Source: Candidatus Thalassospirochaeta sargassi
GTDB taxonomy: Bacteria; Spirochaetota; Spirochaetia; UBA9216
Length of the DNA: 51,482 bases
Reading direction: 5' to 3'
NCBI GenBank assembly: GCA_028532855.1
Contig: JAQQAL010000029.1
Span: 1 to 51,482 of the forward strand
Below the pieces are notes generated by a model that did not search any database, was not told where the DNA came from, and saw only the letters and a list, made by a program, of their open reading frames with translations. Below are positions 42,684 to 51,385 of this stretch, in pieces; the stretch's first letter is position 1, and each line of letters begins with the position of its first letter. The position numbers were made by a program, and so were the translations under genes.

Positions 42684-44299
42684 ATACTATTTTTGTATTC
42701 ACTTGGGGTTTGACCGAAATAACGTTTAAAACTTGAGGAGAAATAATGGGGATCCTTAAACCCCAGCTGTTCAGCTATTTGATAATTCTTCATCTCACTT
42801 ACTTTCAGCAGTTCCCGGGCTCTTTCCATGCGCTTTTTTGTAACGTATTCAACAAAGGTTTGATCCAGATTCTGCCTGAACAGTTTTGTCAGATATCCAG
42901 AACTGATAAAAAATTTTTCAGAAATATTCTCTATTGATATAGATGAATCAGCGAAATGATCATCAATATACTTTGTTATTTCTTTCAATTTTTTCCGTGG
43001 AAAAGACTCCCTTTTTTCTTCCAGTACTTTTTCCACTTGCTCGAAAAAGATTAAAAGCTGTCTTTCAAGCTCGGAAAGACTGACGACATCCATAAGTCGA
43101 TAAAGGAAGTCGGAAAAACTCACTCCGTCTATCTGAGCATCAGATATTCTAACTTCTTCAACAACTTCTATTATCACAGATACGAATTTAATAACTTCAT
43201 GTCTGGCCTGTCTGGATTTAAGAGGCTGCGAGCTCAGAAGATTCAAGAAGTTTTCACAGGTGTTCACTGCATCTTCTTTTTTTCCTGTTCTTATATCTCT
43301 GCGAATGCTCTCCCGACTCTGAGAAAATATCATTCTAAGCTCGAGGTCTTTAGATTCTTCCGGACTGAATAAAAAGATATTATTATCTCCGGCAATAAGG
43401 CGATGCTGCAAAGCAGTAACAGCCTGCCTATAAGATTTGAAAACATCTTCTACCCTTGTAACAACTTCCCCAATCCCGGCGGATGCTGTTGTTTGACTGA
43501 GTTTTTTTATTGCATCAATCAGTCTCGCTGCCGTAGATACAGCTTCTCTGGATAATGACTGTTCATGATGCCTTCCAATAATGACTACAATGCGATTATC
43601 CGGTGTGGTTATTTTTGCAAAATCACTTTGCCCTATCAGGGCTTCTGTGCAGGCTTCTTCCACCGTCAGGAATAATAGGTCTGGTGATATTGATTCCGTT
43701 TGAGATAAAATATCACGACTGTCCATCTCGAGGCATATTACCGAGAAGCATTCCATCTTGTTGAAAAAACCAAGATCATCGCTAAGAAGTTCGGGTTCCG
43801 GCCTTGTAAGCCTACCGCCTAGCAAGCGTGATAGGTATCGGTAGGTTACCGCCCGCCGACTTTTAGTCACAAGCGACAGCAGGTGTTCTCTATCGTCAGA
43901 TCTCTCATCCCGTTTCTTGAGGACTTCCCTTATCTTGGCTAAGTGTTTTTTCAGAGTTTTTGAACTTATCGGTTTCAGAAGAAAGTCCATAACCTGAAGA
44001 CTCATAGCCTGCTGAGCATACTCGAACTCGTCATGCCCGCTTAAAATTAAAGTCAGGGTTTCAGGATGGTTTTCATATATATGTCTTGCAACCTCGATAC
44101 CGTCGATTTCGGGCATACAGATATCGGTTAGAACAACATCCGGTTTATTAACATCAATACTTTTTATTGCTTCGAGTCCATCGGAACAGGGAGGCAGAAA
44201 TTCAAACCCTTCAGAAACCCAGTCTATATTTTCAGAGATTCCCCGCGTTATGATTTCTTCATCGTCTACTAACAAAAAGCGGTAAAGGCCGTTTGACAT
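42680..44299 (-). CDS. YesN-type response regulator (receiver + AraC)
   Basis: 539 residues. The N-terminal receiver has the acidic pocket LLVDDEE, the phospho-acceptor Asp in VVLTDICMPEIDG and the Lys in FLLKPIS. A long middle domain follows, and the C-terminus has an AraC double helix-turn-helix (SIENISEKFFISSGYLTKLF, then LGFKDPHYFSSSFKRYFGQTPSEYK). It is the partner of the kinase whose start overlaps its stop. Likely targets are the mglBAC-like genes just to the right, given the AAATTCAGCT repeats upstream of mglB, but this is inferred. Confidence 0.95.
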   Translation of the reverse strand: MSNGLYRFLLVDDEEIITRGISENIDWVSEGFEFLPPCSDGLEAIKSIDVNKPDVVLTDICMPEIDGIEVARHIYENHPETLTLILSGHDEFEYAQQAMSLQVMDFLLKPISSKTLKKHLAKIREVLKKRDERSDDREHLLSLVTKSRRAVTYRYLSRLLGGRLTRPEPELLSDDLGFFNKMECFSVICLEMDSRDILSQTESISPDLLFLTVEEACTEALIGQSDFAKITTPDNRIVVIIGRHHEQSLSREAVSTAARLIDAIKKLSQTTASAGIGEVVTRVEDVFKSYRQAVTALQHRLIAGDNNIFLFSPEESKDLELRMIFSQSRESIRRDIRTGKKEDAVNTCENFLNLLSSQPLKSRQARHEVIKFVSVIIEVVEEVRISDAQIDGVSFSDFLYRLMDVVSLSELERQLLIFFEQVEKVLEEKRESFPRKKLKEITKYIDDHFADSSISIENISEKFFISSGYLTKLFRQNLDQTFVEYVTKKRMERARELLKVSEMKNYQIAEQLGFKDPHYFSSSFKRYFGQTPSEYKNSI

Positions 44300-44329
44300 A
44301 AATTATTTTACTCCAGAATTTATCTGTAA

Positions 44330-44358
44330 TCAAGAAAGGACCGCAATCAAGCGATCCT
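44330..44358 (-). terminator. Terminator of the mglBAC-like operon
   Basis: Read on the minus strand, AGGATCGC pairs with GCGGTCCT (plus coordinates 44351-44358 and 44337-44344), including one G-U pair, around a six-base loop, followed by TTTCTTGATT. It lies between the permease stop and the next minus-strand gene. Confidence 0.75.
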
Positions 44359-44384
44359 ATCAAAAAACTATTATTGGTTAATGA

Positions 44385-45365
44385 TTATGCGGCTCTTCGC
44401 ATGTCCAGATATACTGCTGCTATTATTATAAAGCCCTTTACCAGCAGCTGATAATATGAGTCAACACCAAGATATGTCATGCCGAAGTTTATAAGACCGA
44501 GGGTTAGAACGCCTACTACTATTCCACCGACTTTTCCGACACCCCCTGAATGTGAAACACCGCCGACAGTTGCTGCTGCAATTGCGTCCAGCTCCATATT
44601 GTCTCCTGTCAGAGCATTGGCAAGGCCGAGACGGCTTGACAGCAGGACTCCGGCAATGCCGTAGAGTACACCTGCCATCAGATAAACCTTCATTGTTTCA
44701 AATTTTACTGAAATACCGGAAACCCTTGCTGCGGTAGGGTTACCACCGATGGCATATATACGTTTTCCAATCTTTGTGTGATTCATCAGAACCCATAAAA
44801 ATAACACAGCAATTGCAACATAGATAACCATGTTCGGTATCGGGCCCAAAAATCCCTGTGCAATTACTTTATACTCATTCTTCAAACTTCCTACAGTTGA
44901 TGCATGTGTATAAATCAGCTGCAGCCCCGCTGCAATAGTCATAGTTCCGAGAGTCGCAATAAATGGCGGAAGCTTTCCGTATGCAACGAGAAAGCCGTTC
45001 AGCAGTCCGAACAGGGCTCCGACACCGACACCCGCAAGGATAGGAGCTATGACAGGCAGGTTGAGTCCAGGATATAGGGATGATACATAATCCGGGGTCT
45101 GAGCGAGCGATGCGGATACGCATGCACACAAACCTACAACCTGACCTAGTGACAGGTCAATTCCTTTCGTTATGATTATTATACCTACTCCGAGTGCTGC
45201 AAGAGCTCTTACAGCTTCTGCAATCGCCAGGTTCTGCCATGACAGCAGGCGCAGAGAACCTCCCCCGGTAAGGACTCCCAGGATTACAACCATGGCCGCA
45301 AAAGTAACGTAACCGGTATTCTTTGAGGCAAATTCTCCGATAGATTTTCTGGTTAACTGCTTCAT
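44385..45365 (-). CDS. Sugar ABC transporter permease (MglC/RbsC type)
   Basis: 326 residues with about nine transmembrane segments. It carries the family region LALGVGIIIITKGIDLSLGQVVGLCA-like sequence (split: ALAALGVGIIIITKGIDLSL, then GQVVGLCACVSASLAQT) and the cytoplasmic loop YAIGGNPTAARVSGISV, which contacts the ATPase, followed by IAAATVGGVSHSGGVGKVGG. It forms the channel for sugar uptake with the ATPase encoded upstream, whose stop codon is at its first base. A terminator follows. Confidence 0.95.
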   Translation of the reverse strand: MKQLTRKSIGEFASKNTGYVTFAAMVVILGVLTGGGSLRLLSWQNLAIAEAVRALAALGVGIIIITKGIDLSLGQVVGLCACVSASLAQTPDYVSSLYPGLNLPVIAPILAGVGVGALFGLLNGFLVAYGKLPPFIATLGTMTIAAGLQLIYTHASTVGSLKNEYKVIAQGFLGPIPNMVIYVAIAVLFLWVLMNHTKIGKRIYAIGGNPTAARVSGISVKFETMKVYLMAGVLYGIAGVLLSSRLGLANALTGDNMELDAIAAATVGGVSHSGGVGKVGGIVVGVLTLGLINFGMTYLGVDSYYQLLVKGFIIIAAVYLDMRRAA

Positions 45366-46912
45366 TATGATGCTTCCTCCTCTTTAAAATCATCGTGCCC
45401 AAACCGGGCTGCCAATCTCATAATATTTTCCTGAGTTCTTTCTTCGCCTTCCAATTCCCCGGTTTTTCGTCCGTCGCAGAGAACCATTATTCTATGCGAC
45501 ATGCCAATCAGTTCGGGCATTTCACTGGAAACCATGATGATGGATTTTCCGGCTGCAGCAAGTTCGGCCATTATGCAGTAGATTTCATATTTTGCGCCGA
45601 CATCGATACCTCTAGTCGGTTCATCCATAATAAGTATTTCAGGAAGTGTCATCATCCAGCGAGCGACTATGACCTTCTGCTGATTCCCCCCTGACAGAGA
45701 TCTGATCTTTGTCTCCATGGTAGGGGTTTTGGTCTTGAATTTTTCATTCATTTCAGTTGATTTTTGAATGAGGGTCTTGTGATCAAGCAGTCCTACTTTA
45801 TTTGTAAGTCTGTCCAACGAAGGCATGCTTGTATTTTCGATAATATTAAGTTGAGGAAAAATCCCCGCACCCCTTCTGTCCTCGGTAATCAGGCCCATTC
45901 CACAGTGGATTGCATCCTTGGCAGTCTGAATCCCAGCATCCTGCCCCTCTATGGAGACTGTTCCCTCAACTGTAGCTCTGAGTCCGAAGATTGATTCAAC
46001 CAGTTCAGTTCGCTGAGCACCAACTAGACCACCAATTCCAAGAATTTCACCCCGTCTAAGATCAAAACTGACATTTTTAAACGATTTTGGATCCGACGAT
46101 GTCAGGTTTTTTACCTGCATTACACTCTCACCTGGAACAGCTTCAACTATCGGAAACCTCTGACTCATATCACGGCCAACCATCAGATTAATCAGTTTAT
46201 CTTCATCAAGCTCCGATGCCGGTGCGGTTGTAATCAATTCTCCATCACGCATGACTGAGATCTCATCGGCTATCTGGAAGATTTCACTCATTTTATGTGA
46301 GATATATATTATCGCAACATTCTGTTCTCTCAGCGAGCGGATAATCTTAAAGAGGTGATTCACCTCTTTATCCGACAATGAGCTTGTTGGTTCATCCATA
46401 ACAACAACTGATGCGTTATAGGAAACAGCCTTTGCAATTTCACAGGCCTGTTGATGAGAGATTGAGATAGATCCCATTCTTCCTTCCGGTTCAATTTCCA
46501 TCTCAAGCTGTTTCATAAGCTGTCTCGTCTCTTCAGCCATCTTTCTATGGTTTACCAGGTGAAAGGGGCCTATCCTGCGAGTAAATTCCCTGCCCAGCCA
46601 GATATTCTCCATCACAGTCTGATCCGGAACGACATTTAATTCCTGATGAATCATTGATACTCCGTGTTCAAGAGCCTCTCGAGAATTCTTAAAATTTGCC
46701 GGCTCACCATTGAGGTGAATTTCGCCATTCTCTTTCATATAGATACCGAAAAGACACTTCATAAGAGTAGACTTTCCCGCTCCGTTTTCTCCCATTAATG
46801 CATGAACAGTACCCGGTTTTAATCGAAATGATACATCCTTGAGCGCTTTCACTCCGGGAAATGATTTTGATATATTCTGCATCTCAAGGATGTATGGATT
46901 TTCCGAAGACAT
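45365..46912 (-). CDS. Sugar ABC transporter ATP-binding protein (MglA/RbsA type)
   Basis: 515 residues with two ABC domains. The first has Walker A GENGAGKST, signature region ISISHQQACEIAKAVS, Walker B VVVMDEPTSSLSD and the switch IYISHKMSEIF. The second has the altered Walker A GGLVGAQRTEL, as in MglA/RbsA, signature SLSGGNQQKVIVARW and Walker B ILIMDEPTRGIDVG. The second site is the usual degenerate type and is expected. It energises sugar import through the permease whose start overlaps it by one base. A strong internal hairpin separates it from mglB. Confidence 0.95.
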   Translation of the reverse strand: MSSENPYILEMQNISKSFPGVKALKDVSFRLKPGTVHALMGENGAGKSTLMKCLFGIYMKENGEIHLNGEPANFKNSREALEHGVSMIHQELNVVPDQTVMENIWLGREFTRRIGPFHLVNHRKMAEETRQLMKQLEMEIEPEGRMGSISISHQQACEIAKAVSYNASVVVMDEPTSSLSDKEVNHLFKIIRSLREQNVAIIYISHKMSEIFQIADEISVMRDGELITTAPASELDEDKLINLMVGRDMSQRFPIVEAVPGESVMQVKNLTSSDPKSFKNVSFDLRRGEILGIGGLVGAQRTELVESIFGLRATVEGTVSIEGQDAGIQTAKDAIHCGMGLITEDRRGAGIFPQLNIIENTSMPSLDRLTNKVGLLDHKTLIQKSTEMNEKFKTKTPTMETKIRSLSGGNQQKVIVARWMMTLPEILIMDEPTRGIDVGAKYEIYCIMAELAAAGKSIIMVSSEMPELIGMSHRIMVLCDGRKTGELEGEERTQENIMRLAARFGHDDFKEEEAS

Positions 46913-46939
46913 AATTCCTCCGTATAATTGTAAAAAGAA

Positions 46940-46973
46940 CAGGCAGATTCAAACGAGTTGCAGAATCTGCCTG
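46940..46973 (-). terminator. Internal attenuating hairpin between mglB and mglA
   Basis: Minus-strand reading gives an 11-bp perfect stem (plus coordinates 46940-46950 and 46963-46973, CAGGCAGATTC and its complement) followed by TTCTTTTTAC. Such a partial terminator between the binding protein and ATPase genes raises the ratio of binding protein to membrane components. Confidence 0.75.
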
Positions 46974-46997
46974 CTTATTATTTATGCTTTAGAAATT

Positions 46998-48107
46998 CTA
47001 GTTCATGAAATCTTTGTAATTATCAAGAGTAACTGCCTTAAAAGGTACAAGGTAGCACTGACCTACAACCGCTGCATCATTTGCGGGAGCTTCATCAATA
47101 GGAGAAGATAGAGGAGAAAGCCCCCAGGCCATCTTGCCCGTAGCACTTCCTTCAGTAGCCATCATGTATGCAAGTTCAAATGCTGTTGTGGCCTGACCCA
47201 CTGCATCCTGAAGAACTGTAGCAAAGAGTTTACCTTCGTCCATAGATTTTACTGCAACCTGAGTTGCATCAACACCCAATACGGGAACCTTAAGAACCGT
47301 TCCGTCACCGTCCACATCTTTTGAAGGATCATTCGGATCATCAACGTATCCTGCAGTAAGGAGAGATTCTACAGCGCCAAGGGCCATACCGTCATTGTTT
47401 GCAATAACTACATCAAATTCACCGGAGAAAGCTGCAAGCCATGCATCCATCTTAGCCTGTGCTTCATCCGGTTTCCAATTAGCTGTATCTTCAGCAACAA
47501 TATTAAGCTTATAGCCTGCATCCTTAAGCCCCTGCTGTACAGCATTTGTTCTGTAAACCTGTGCCGGATGTCCGAGCTGACCGTAGATAAAAATAGCATC
47601 GATTGCATCAGGATCACCGTTTGCAAGTTTTTCTGGATTTGCCTTGAAGTATTCATCAAGAATCTGAGCCTGGATCTGACCGGCTACCGACTCTGGAGAA
47701 GAAGCAAGGTAGAAATTAGGACTTACTTTGAGAGCTTCGACAGACGGCTGAATATTTGAGAATGCAGCACCTCCGCCCTGTGCGTTGATCTTGCTTGCAA
47801 TATCAGCTGTTGCTTCCGTAGTATTTGAAACTACAACATAGTATTTTACGCCCTGTGCAAGCAGGGTGTTAAGCTGGTCAAGCTGAAGGGCCATATCGCC
47901 GCGACTGTCCTGAAGCTTAAGGTCAACCCCCTTTTCTGCTGCCAGTTTTTTTAGTACATCCGCATAATCCGCAACAAACTGTTCATCAGTATTCCTGATT
48001 AGTGCGCCAATTGTAACCTTTTCCATACCGGAATCCTGCTGACCACCGGCAAATGCCGCACCTGCAACAAGCAGAACTGCCAGAAAAACAAACATCAATC
48101 TTTTCAT
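46998..48107 (-). CDS. Sugar ABC transporter substrate-binding protein (MglB-like)
   Basis: 369 residues. The signal peptide is cleaved after AFA before GGQQ. The mature protein is a type 1 periplasmic-binding protein of the galactose/glucose-binding kind: TIGALIRNTDEQFVADYADV, KYYVVVSNTTEATADIA, VIANNDGMALGAVESLL, VPVLGVDATQVAVKSMD. Between the two lobes, DPNDPSKDVDGDGTV resembles a calcium-binding loop as in MglB. The start is backed by AAGGAG. It is the first gene of the operon with a consensus-like promoter (48136-48163). The sugar is not known; fucose or galactose is plausible. Confidence 0.93.
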   Translation of the reverse strand: MKRLMFVFLAVLLVAGAAFAGGQQDSGMEKVTIGALIRNTDEQFVADYADVLKKLAAEKGVDLKLQDSRGDMALQLDQLNTLLAQGVKYYVVVSNTTEATADIASKINAQGGGAAFSNIQPSVEALKVSPNFYLASSPESVAGQIQAQILDEYFKANPEKLANGDPDAIDAIFIYGQLGHPAQVYRTNAVQQGLKDAGYKLNIVAEDTANWKPDEAQAKMDAWLAAFSGEFDVVIANNDGMALGAVESLLTAGYVDDPNDPSKDVDGDGTVLKVPVLGVDATQVAVKSMDEGKLFATVLQDAVGQATTAFELAYMMATEGSATGKMAWGLSPLSSPIDEAPANDAAVVGQCYLVPFKAVTLDNYKDFMN

Positions 48108-48135
48108 TTTAACACTCCTTATGTTTTGTGAAAAA

Positions 48136-48163
48136 ATTATAAATCCGAAAATTCAGCTTGAAA
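48136..48163 (-). promoter_or_regulatory. Sigma70-type promoter of the mglB operon
   Basis: On the minus strand, TTTCAA (48163-48158) and TATAAT (48141-48136) are separated by 16 bases, upstream of the ATG at 48107. The -35 box is imperfect, as expected for an activated promoter. Confidence 0.65.
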
Positions 48164-48199
48164 ATGGAATATCTGCACCAAAAAGTTTAATATTCAGCT
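48148..48199 (-). repeat. Direct repeats upstream of mglB (candidate activator sites)
   Basis: AAAATTCAGCT (48148-48158) and AATATTCAGCT (48189-48199) are near-identical and 41 bases apart start to start, about four helical turns. The nearer one overlaps the -35 region of the mglB promoter, as AraC/YesN half-sites often do. Confidence 0.4.
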
Positions 48200-49090
48200 C
48201 TAATCAACAGGGTTTCCCCCTGTGTCCGCTGCATAAAGAGCTCTATAGCGTGTTGGAGAGAGACCGAAAGCCCTTGTAAAAAGCCTTGAAAAATGAAAAG
48301 GATCATGAAAACCTACTGCTATTGAGGTCTCTTTTACAAGAACTGCCGGATCATGCAGAAGCTCAGCCGCCCTGTTTAGTTTAAGCCTGATCAGATATCG
48401 GTATGGGCTCTGATGGGCGAATTTTTTAAACAATCTGCAAAGGTAAGCGGAATCAACATGGCACTCATGCGCGGCTTCTTCCAGACTGTTTATCCTCAGA
48501 TAACCCTCTTCTAAAATTCTTCGGCAATTTCCAAATGTCCTGTAGGCCCTGCTTTCACGCCACTGCCCGGACATCGAATTTTCACGAACCTTAAGAATAA
48601 TCAACTCTGCAAGGGATCTGCATATTGCATCGCTGAACATCGTATCTTTCAATCCATTTCTTATAAGTTCATTAAAAAGCGGTTCAAGTTCCCCCGGAGT
48701 CGCAATCTGAATGCTTGTTCCGGAAATGAAGCCCTCTTTTTTTAGCATAGTTTCAGCACCTGGACCCGCAATATTGAGAAAGTACTTCCCCAGCCCCGGT
48801 GGTGCAATTCGGTCAATTTTATGCATCACTCCGGGTCCATAAAAAAACATCACACCTCGATTTAAATGAACTGGTTTTTCATCCAGAAGTAATTCTCCAC
48901 TGCCGTCTGATACAAATTCAATCGCTGTGTAGGGAAAATCCTCCCTTTGTATCGAATATCCGGGTTTACACCTCTCAAATCCGGCAGCTACAACCTGATT
49001 CCGCTGCTCATCAGTCGTATTATATCTGCGAAAAAACCTATGAGCCCTAATTACCTGTGCTGAAAAAAATGGAGCTTCTGTTGTTTTCAT
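48200..49090 (-). CDS. AraC-family regulator, paralogue of the fuc-linked one
   Basis: 296 residues from ATG 49090. The longer frame (49156) lacks support, and the N-terminus from 49090 aligns with the paralogue at 35338-36177 (MKTTEAPFFSAQVIRAHRFF). A cupin-like domain (FPYTAIEFVSDGSGELLLDE, then NRGVMFFYGPGVMHKID) precedes a C-terminal double helix-turn-helix (CHVDSAYLCRLFKKFAHQSPYRYL, then VGFHDPFHFSRLFTRAFGLSPTRYR). It lies between mglB (same strand) and the divergent alcohol dehydrogenase/AKR pair, and could control either. No ribosome site is obvious for either start. Confidence 0.9.
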   Translation of the reverse strand: MKTTEAPFFSAQVIRAHRFFRRYNTTDEQRNQVVAAGFERCKPGYSIQREDFPYTAIEFVSDGSGELLLDEKPVHLNRGVMFFYGPGVMHKIDRIAPPGLGKYFLNIAGPGAETMLKKEGFISGTSIQIATPGELEPLFNELIRNGLKDTMFSDAICRSLAELIILKVRENSMSGQWRESRAYRTFGNCRRILEEGYLRINSLEEAAHECHVDSAYLCRLFKKFAHQSPYRYLIRLKLNRAAELLHDPAVLVKETSIAVGFHDPFHFSRLFTRAFGLSPTRYRALYAADTGGNPVD

Positions 49091-49162
49091 ATAACTACAG
49101 TAGTACCGAGTTGTCTTTAAGTCAAGAATATCCATGCACTTGTCGTTATTTTCCATTCCATT

Positions 49163-49175
49163 CTGCCCAGGGCAG
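49163..49175. promoter_or_regulatory. CTGCCC-A-GGGCAG palindrome upstream of the dehydrogenase genes
   Basis: A perfect 13-base palindrome (49163-49175) lies in the divergent gap between araC and the zinc dehydrogenase, about 27 bases before its ATG. It may be an operator or a short hairpin at the 5' end of the message. Confidence 0.3.
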
Positions 49176-49201
49176 TCCTATAGTGAATTAGAGGTGATAA
49201 A

Positions 49202-50272
49202 ATGAGTGAAAAGAAAACAATGATGGGTGCAATTCTACCGGGAAACAGCACTGTGGAACTTAAAGAATACCCTATACCGGTACCGGGCCACGGAGAGGTC
49301 CTTGTAAAAACGAAATCTTCTACCATATGCGGAAGTGATATCAGGGCAATATACCGGGAACATCTCGGCAAGGGCCCCGAAGGGTACCAGGGCGTGATAG
49401 CAGGCCATGAACCCTCTGGCCAGATTGTAAAATGCGGCCCGGGAACTCGTCGCTTTAAAGATGGCGACAGAGTAGTTATTTACCACATATCCGGCTGTGG
49501 CGTCTGCAATGACTGCCGCCGAGGTTATATGATCAGCTGCACCAACGATACCTATAGACGGGCCTACGGATGGCAGAGAGACGGCGGAATGGCAGAATAT
49601 ATTCTTGCAGAAGAAAAAGACCTCGTAGCCCTGCCCGACAGCCTCACATATACAGACGGAGCCCAGATTGCTTGCGGATTCGGTACCGTATATGAAGGAA
49701 TTGAAAAAATCGGAATAAGCGGTAACGACAATGTTCTTGTAACAGGACTAGGCCCTGTAGGACTTGCAGCACTGATGCTCGCAAGGGCAATGGGTGCGAG
49801 CTCTACAATCGGGGTAGATGTTATCCCCGAACGATTGAAACTCGCAAAAGATCTCGGCCTTGCAGATTCAGTCCTTGAAGCGGGTCCGGACAATGTAAAT
49901 CAGGTACGGGATCTAACCGGAGGTATGGGGTGCGAACGCAGCATTGACTGTTCCGCCAACGACAAAGCACGACTCACCTGCATTCAGGCTGCCCGCAAAT
50001 GGGGAAAAATATGCTTCATAGGCGAAGGCGGAACCTCCTCTTTCCAGCCGAGCCCCGACATCATCCACGATCAGAAAACGATCTACGGCAGCTGGGTAAC
50101 CAGCATCTGGCGAATGGAAGAACTTGTCGAACGCATTGTCCGCTGGGACATTCATCCGGAGGATTTGGTAACACACCGCTTTACCCTCGATAATGCAGCT
50201 GATGCCTACACCCTGATGGAAAGCGGAAAGTGCGGTAAGGTGGCCGTTGTTTTCGACGAAGAGGTAAAGTAG
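49202..50272 (+). CDS. Zinc-dependent alcohol dehydrogenase (MDR family)
   Basis: 356 residues. The catalytic-zinc ligands are seen: Cys in TICGSDIRA and the His-Glu pair in IAGHEPSG. A structural-zinc motif is complete (Cys-x2-Cys-x2-Cys-x7-Cys in CGVCNDCRRGYMISC). The Rossmann segment is VLVTGLGPVGLAALMLARAMG, followed by GVDVIPERLKLAKDLGL, which suggests NAD. It is a cytosolic oxidoreductase acting on a polyol, sugar or aldehyde. It precedes the aldo/keto reductase gene by one base between stop and start, so the two are one operon. Its divergent neighbour is araC. Confidence 0.95.
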   Translation: MSEKKTMMGAILPGNSTVELKEYPIPVPGHGEVLVKTKSSTICGSDIRAIYREHLGKGPEGYQGVIAGHEPSGQIVKCGPGTRRFKDGDRVVIYHISGCGVCNDCRRGYMISCTNDTYRRAYGWQRDGGMAEYILAEEKDLVALPDSLTYTDGAQIACGFGTVYEGIEKIGISGNDNVLVTGLGPVGLAALMLARAMGASSTIGVDVIPERLKLAKDLGLADSVLEAGPDNVNQVRDLTGGMGCERSIDCSANDKARLTCIQAARKWGKICFIGEGGTSSFQPSPDIIHDQKTIYGSWVTSIWRMEELVERIVRWDIHPEDLVTHRFTLDNAADAYTLMESGKCGKVAVVFDEEVK

Positions 50273-50273
50273 A

Positions 50274-51320
50274 ATGAGCAGATTTGACAAAGAATCATTT
50301 GCACTTCACAAAGATGCAATCGATCCGTCATCCGTTCCTTTTAAGATCCTTCCGTCTGGAGCAAAACTGCCGGTTGTGGGACTGGGAACCTTCGGCAGTG
50401 ATCATATCAGCGGTGAACAGGTAGCAGCATCGGTTAAGGACGCAATCGCCCGCGGCTATCGCCACATTGACTGTGCTGCAGTTTACGGGAATGAAAAAGC
50501 TATAGGAAGAGTTCTGAAAGAAGTTCTGGACAGCGGACTGATAAAACGCGAGGAACTCTGGATTACCTCAAAACTCTGGAACGATATGCACAGCCCGGAA
50601 GATGTCGAGGCAGCATGCAGGCGCTCGATTGCAGATCTAGGCCTCGACTACCTTGATCTCTACCTTGTTCACTGGCCATTTCCGAATTATCACCCGCCCA
50701 ACTGTAACGTAGACTCCAGAAGCCCTGACGCGAAGCCGTATATACATGAAAACTTCATGAAAACATGGAAAGAGATGGAAAGGCTGCAGAGGACCGGACT
50801 GTGCAGACATATCGGAACCTCAAATATGACTATTCCCAAACTCAAACTTATACTGCGCGATGCGGAAATCAAACCTGTATGCAATGAAATGGAACTGCAT
50901 CCGCATTTCCAGCAGCCGGAATTTGTAAAATTCGTTCTGGATCACGGAATAATCCCAATCGGCTTTTGTCCTATAGGCTCCCCCGGCAGACCGGAAAGGG
51001 ATCGAACCCCGGAAGATTCAGTAGATATTGAAGATCCGATCATCCGCGCTATTGCAGAAGATCATAATGTACACCCTGCAACTATATGCATCAAATGGGC
51101 TGTGCAGAATGGTCAGATCCCTATCCCCTTTTCAACAAATCCCCAAAACTATATGAACAACCTGCTTTCGGCAGTTAAAGACCCCCTGACAGAGGACGAG
51201 ATGGAAAAGATAGCAGGTATCGATAAAAACTGCAGACTCATTAAAGGGCAGGTATTTCTCTGGAAAGACAATCAAAGCTGGCACGATCTATGGGATGAAG
51301 AAGGAATTATTGCAGATTAG
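50274..51320 (+). CDS. Aldo/keto reductase
   Basis: 348 residues of the AKR family. The catalytic tetrad positions can be seen: Asp and Tyr in IDCAAVYGNE, Lys in ITSKLWND and His in DLYLVHWPFP. The N-terminus has LPSGAKLPVVGLGTFGSD, and C-terminal nucleotide binding is suggested by IPIPFSTNPQNYMNNL. It would use NAD(P)H to reduce an aldehyde or sugar. Its start lies one base after the dehydrogenase stop, an almost overlapping operon. In a fucose region it could reduce L-lactaldehyde or the sugar itself. This is inferred. A terminator follows. Confidence 0.95.
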   Translation: MSRFDKESFALHKDAIDPSSVPFKILPSGAKLPVVGLGTFGSDHISGEQVAASVKDAIARGYRHIDCAAVYGNEKAIGRVLKEVLDSGLIKREELWITSKLWNDMHSPEDVEAACRRSIADLGLDYLDLYLVHWPFPNYHPPNCNVDSRSPDAKPYIHENFMKTWKEMERLQRTGLCRHIGTSNMTIPKLKLILRDAEIKPVCNEMELHPHFQQPEFVKFVLDHGIIPIGFCPIGSPGRPERDRTPEDSVDIEDPIIRAIAEDHNVHPATICIKWAVQNGQIPIPFSTNPQNYMNNLLSAVKDPLTEDEMEKIAGIDKNCRLIKGQVFLWKDNQSWHDLWDEEGIIAD

Positions 51321-51325
51321 ATCTC

Positions 51326-51368
51326 AAAAAAAGACCGATTGTGTTTCCGTCACAACCGGCCTCTTTTT
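51326..51368 (+). terminator. Terminator after the aldo/keto reductase
   Basis: An imperfect stem (about 51326-51343 with 51351-51368; core TTGTG/CACAA and CCG/CGG) with flanking A and T runs follows the stop codon by five bases and ends in CTCTTTTTATTT. It may also terminate the convergent gene at the right edge. Confidence 0.8.
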
Positions 51369-51385
51369 ATTTATCATTGAATATC

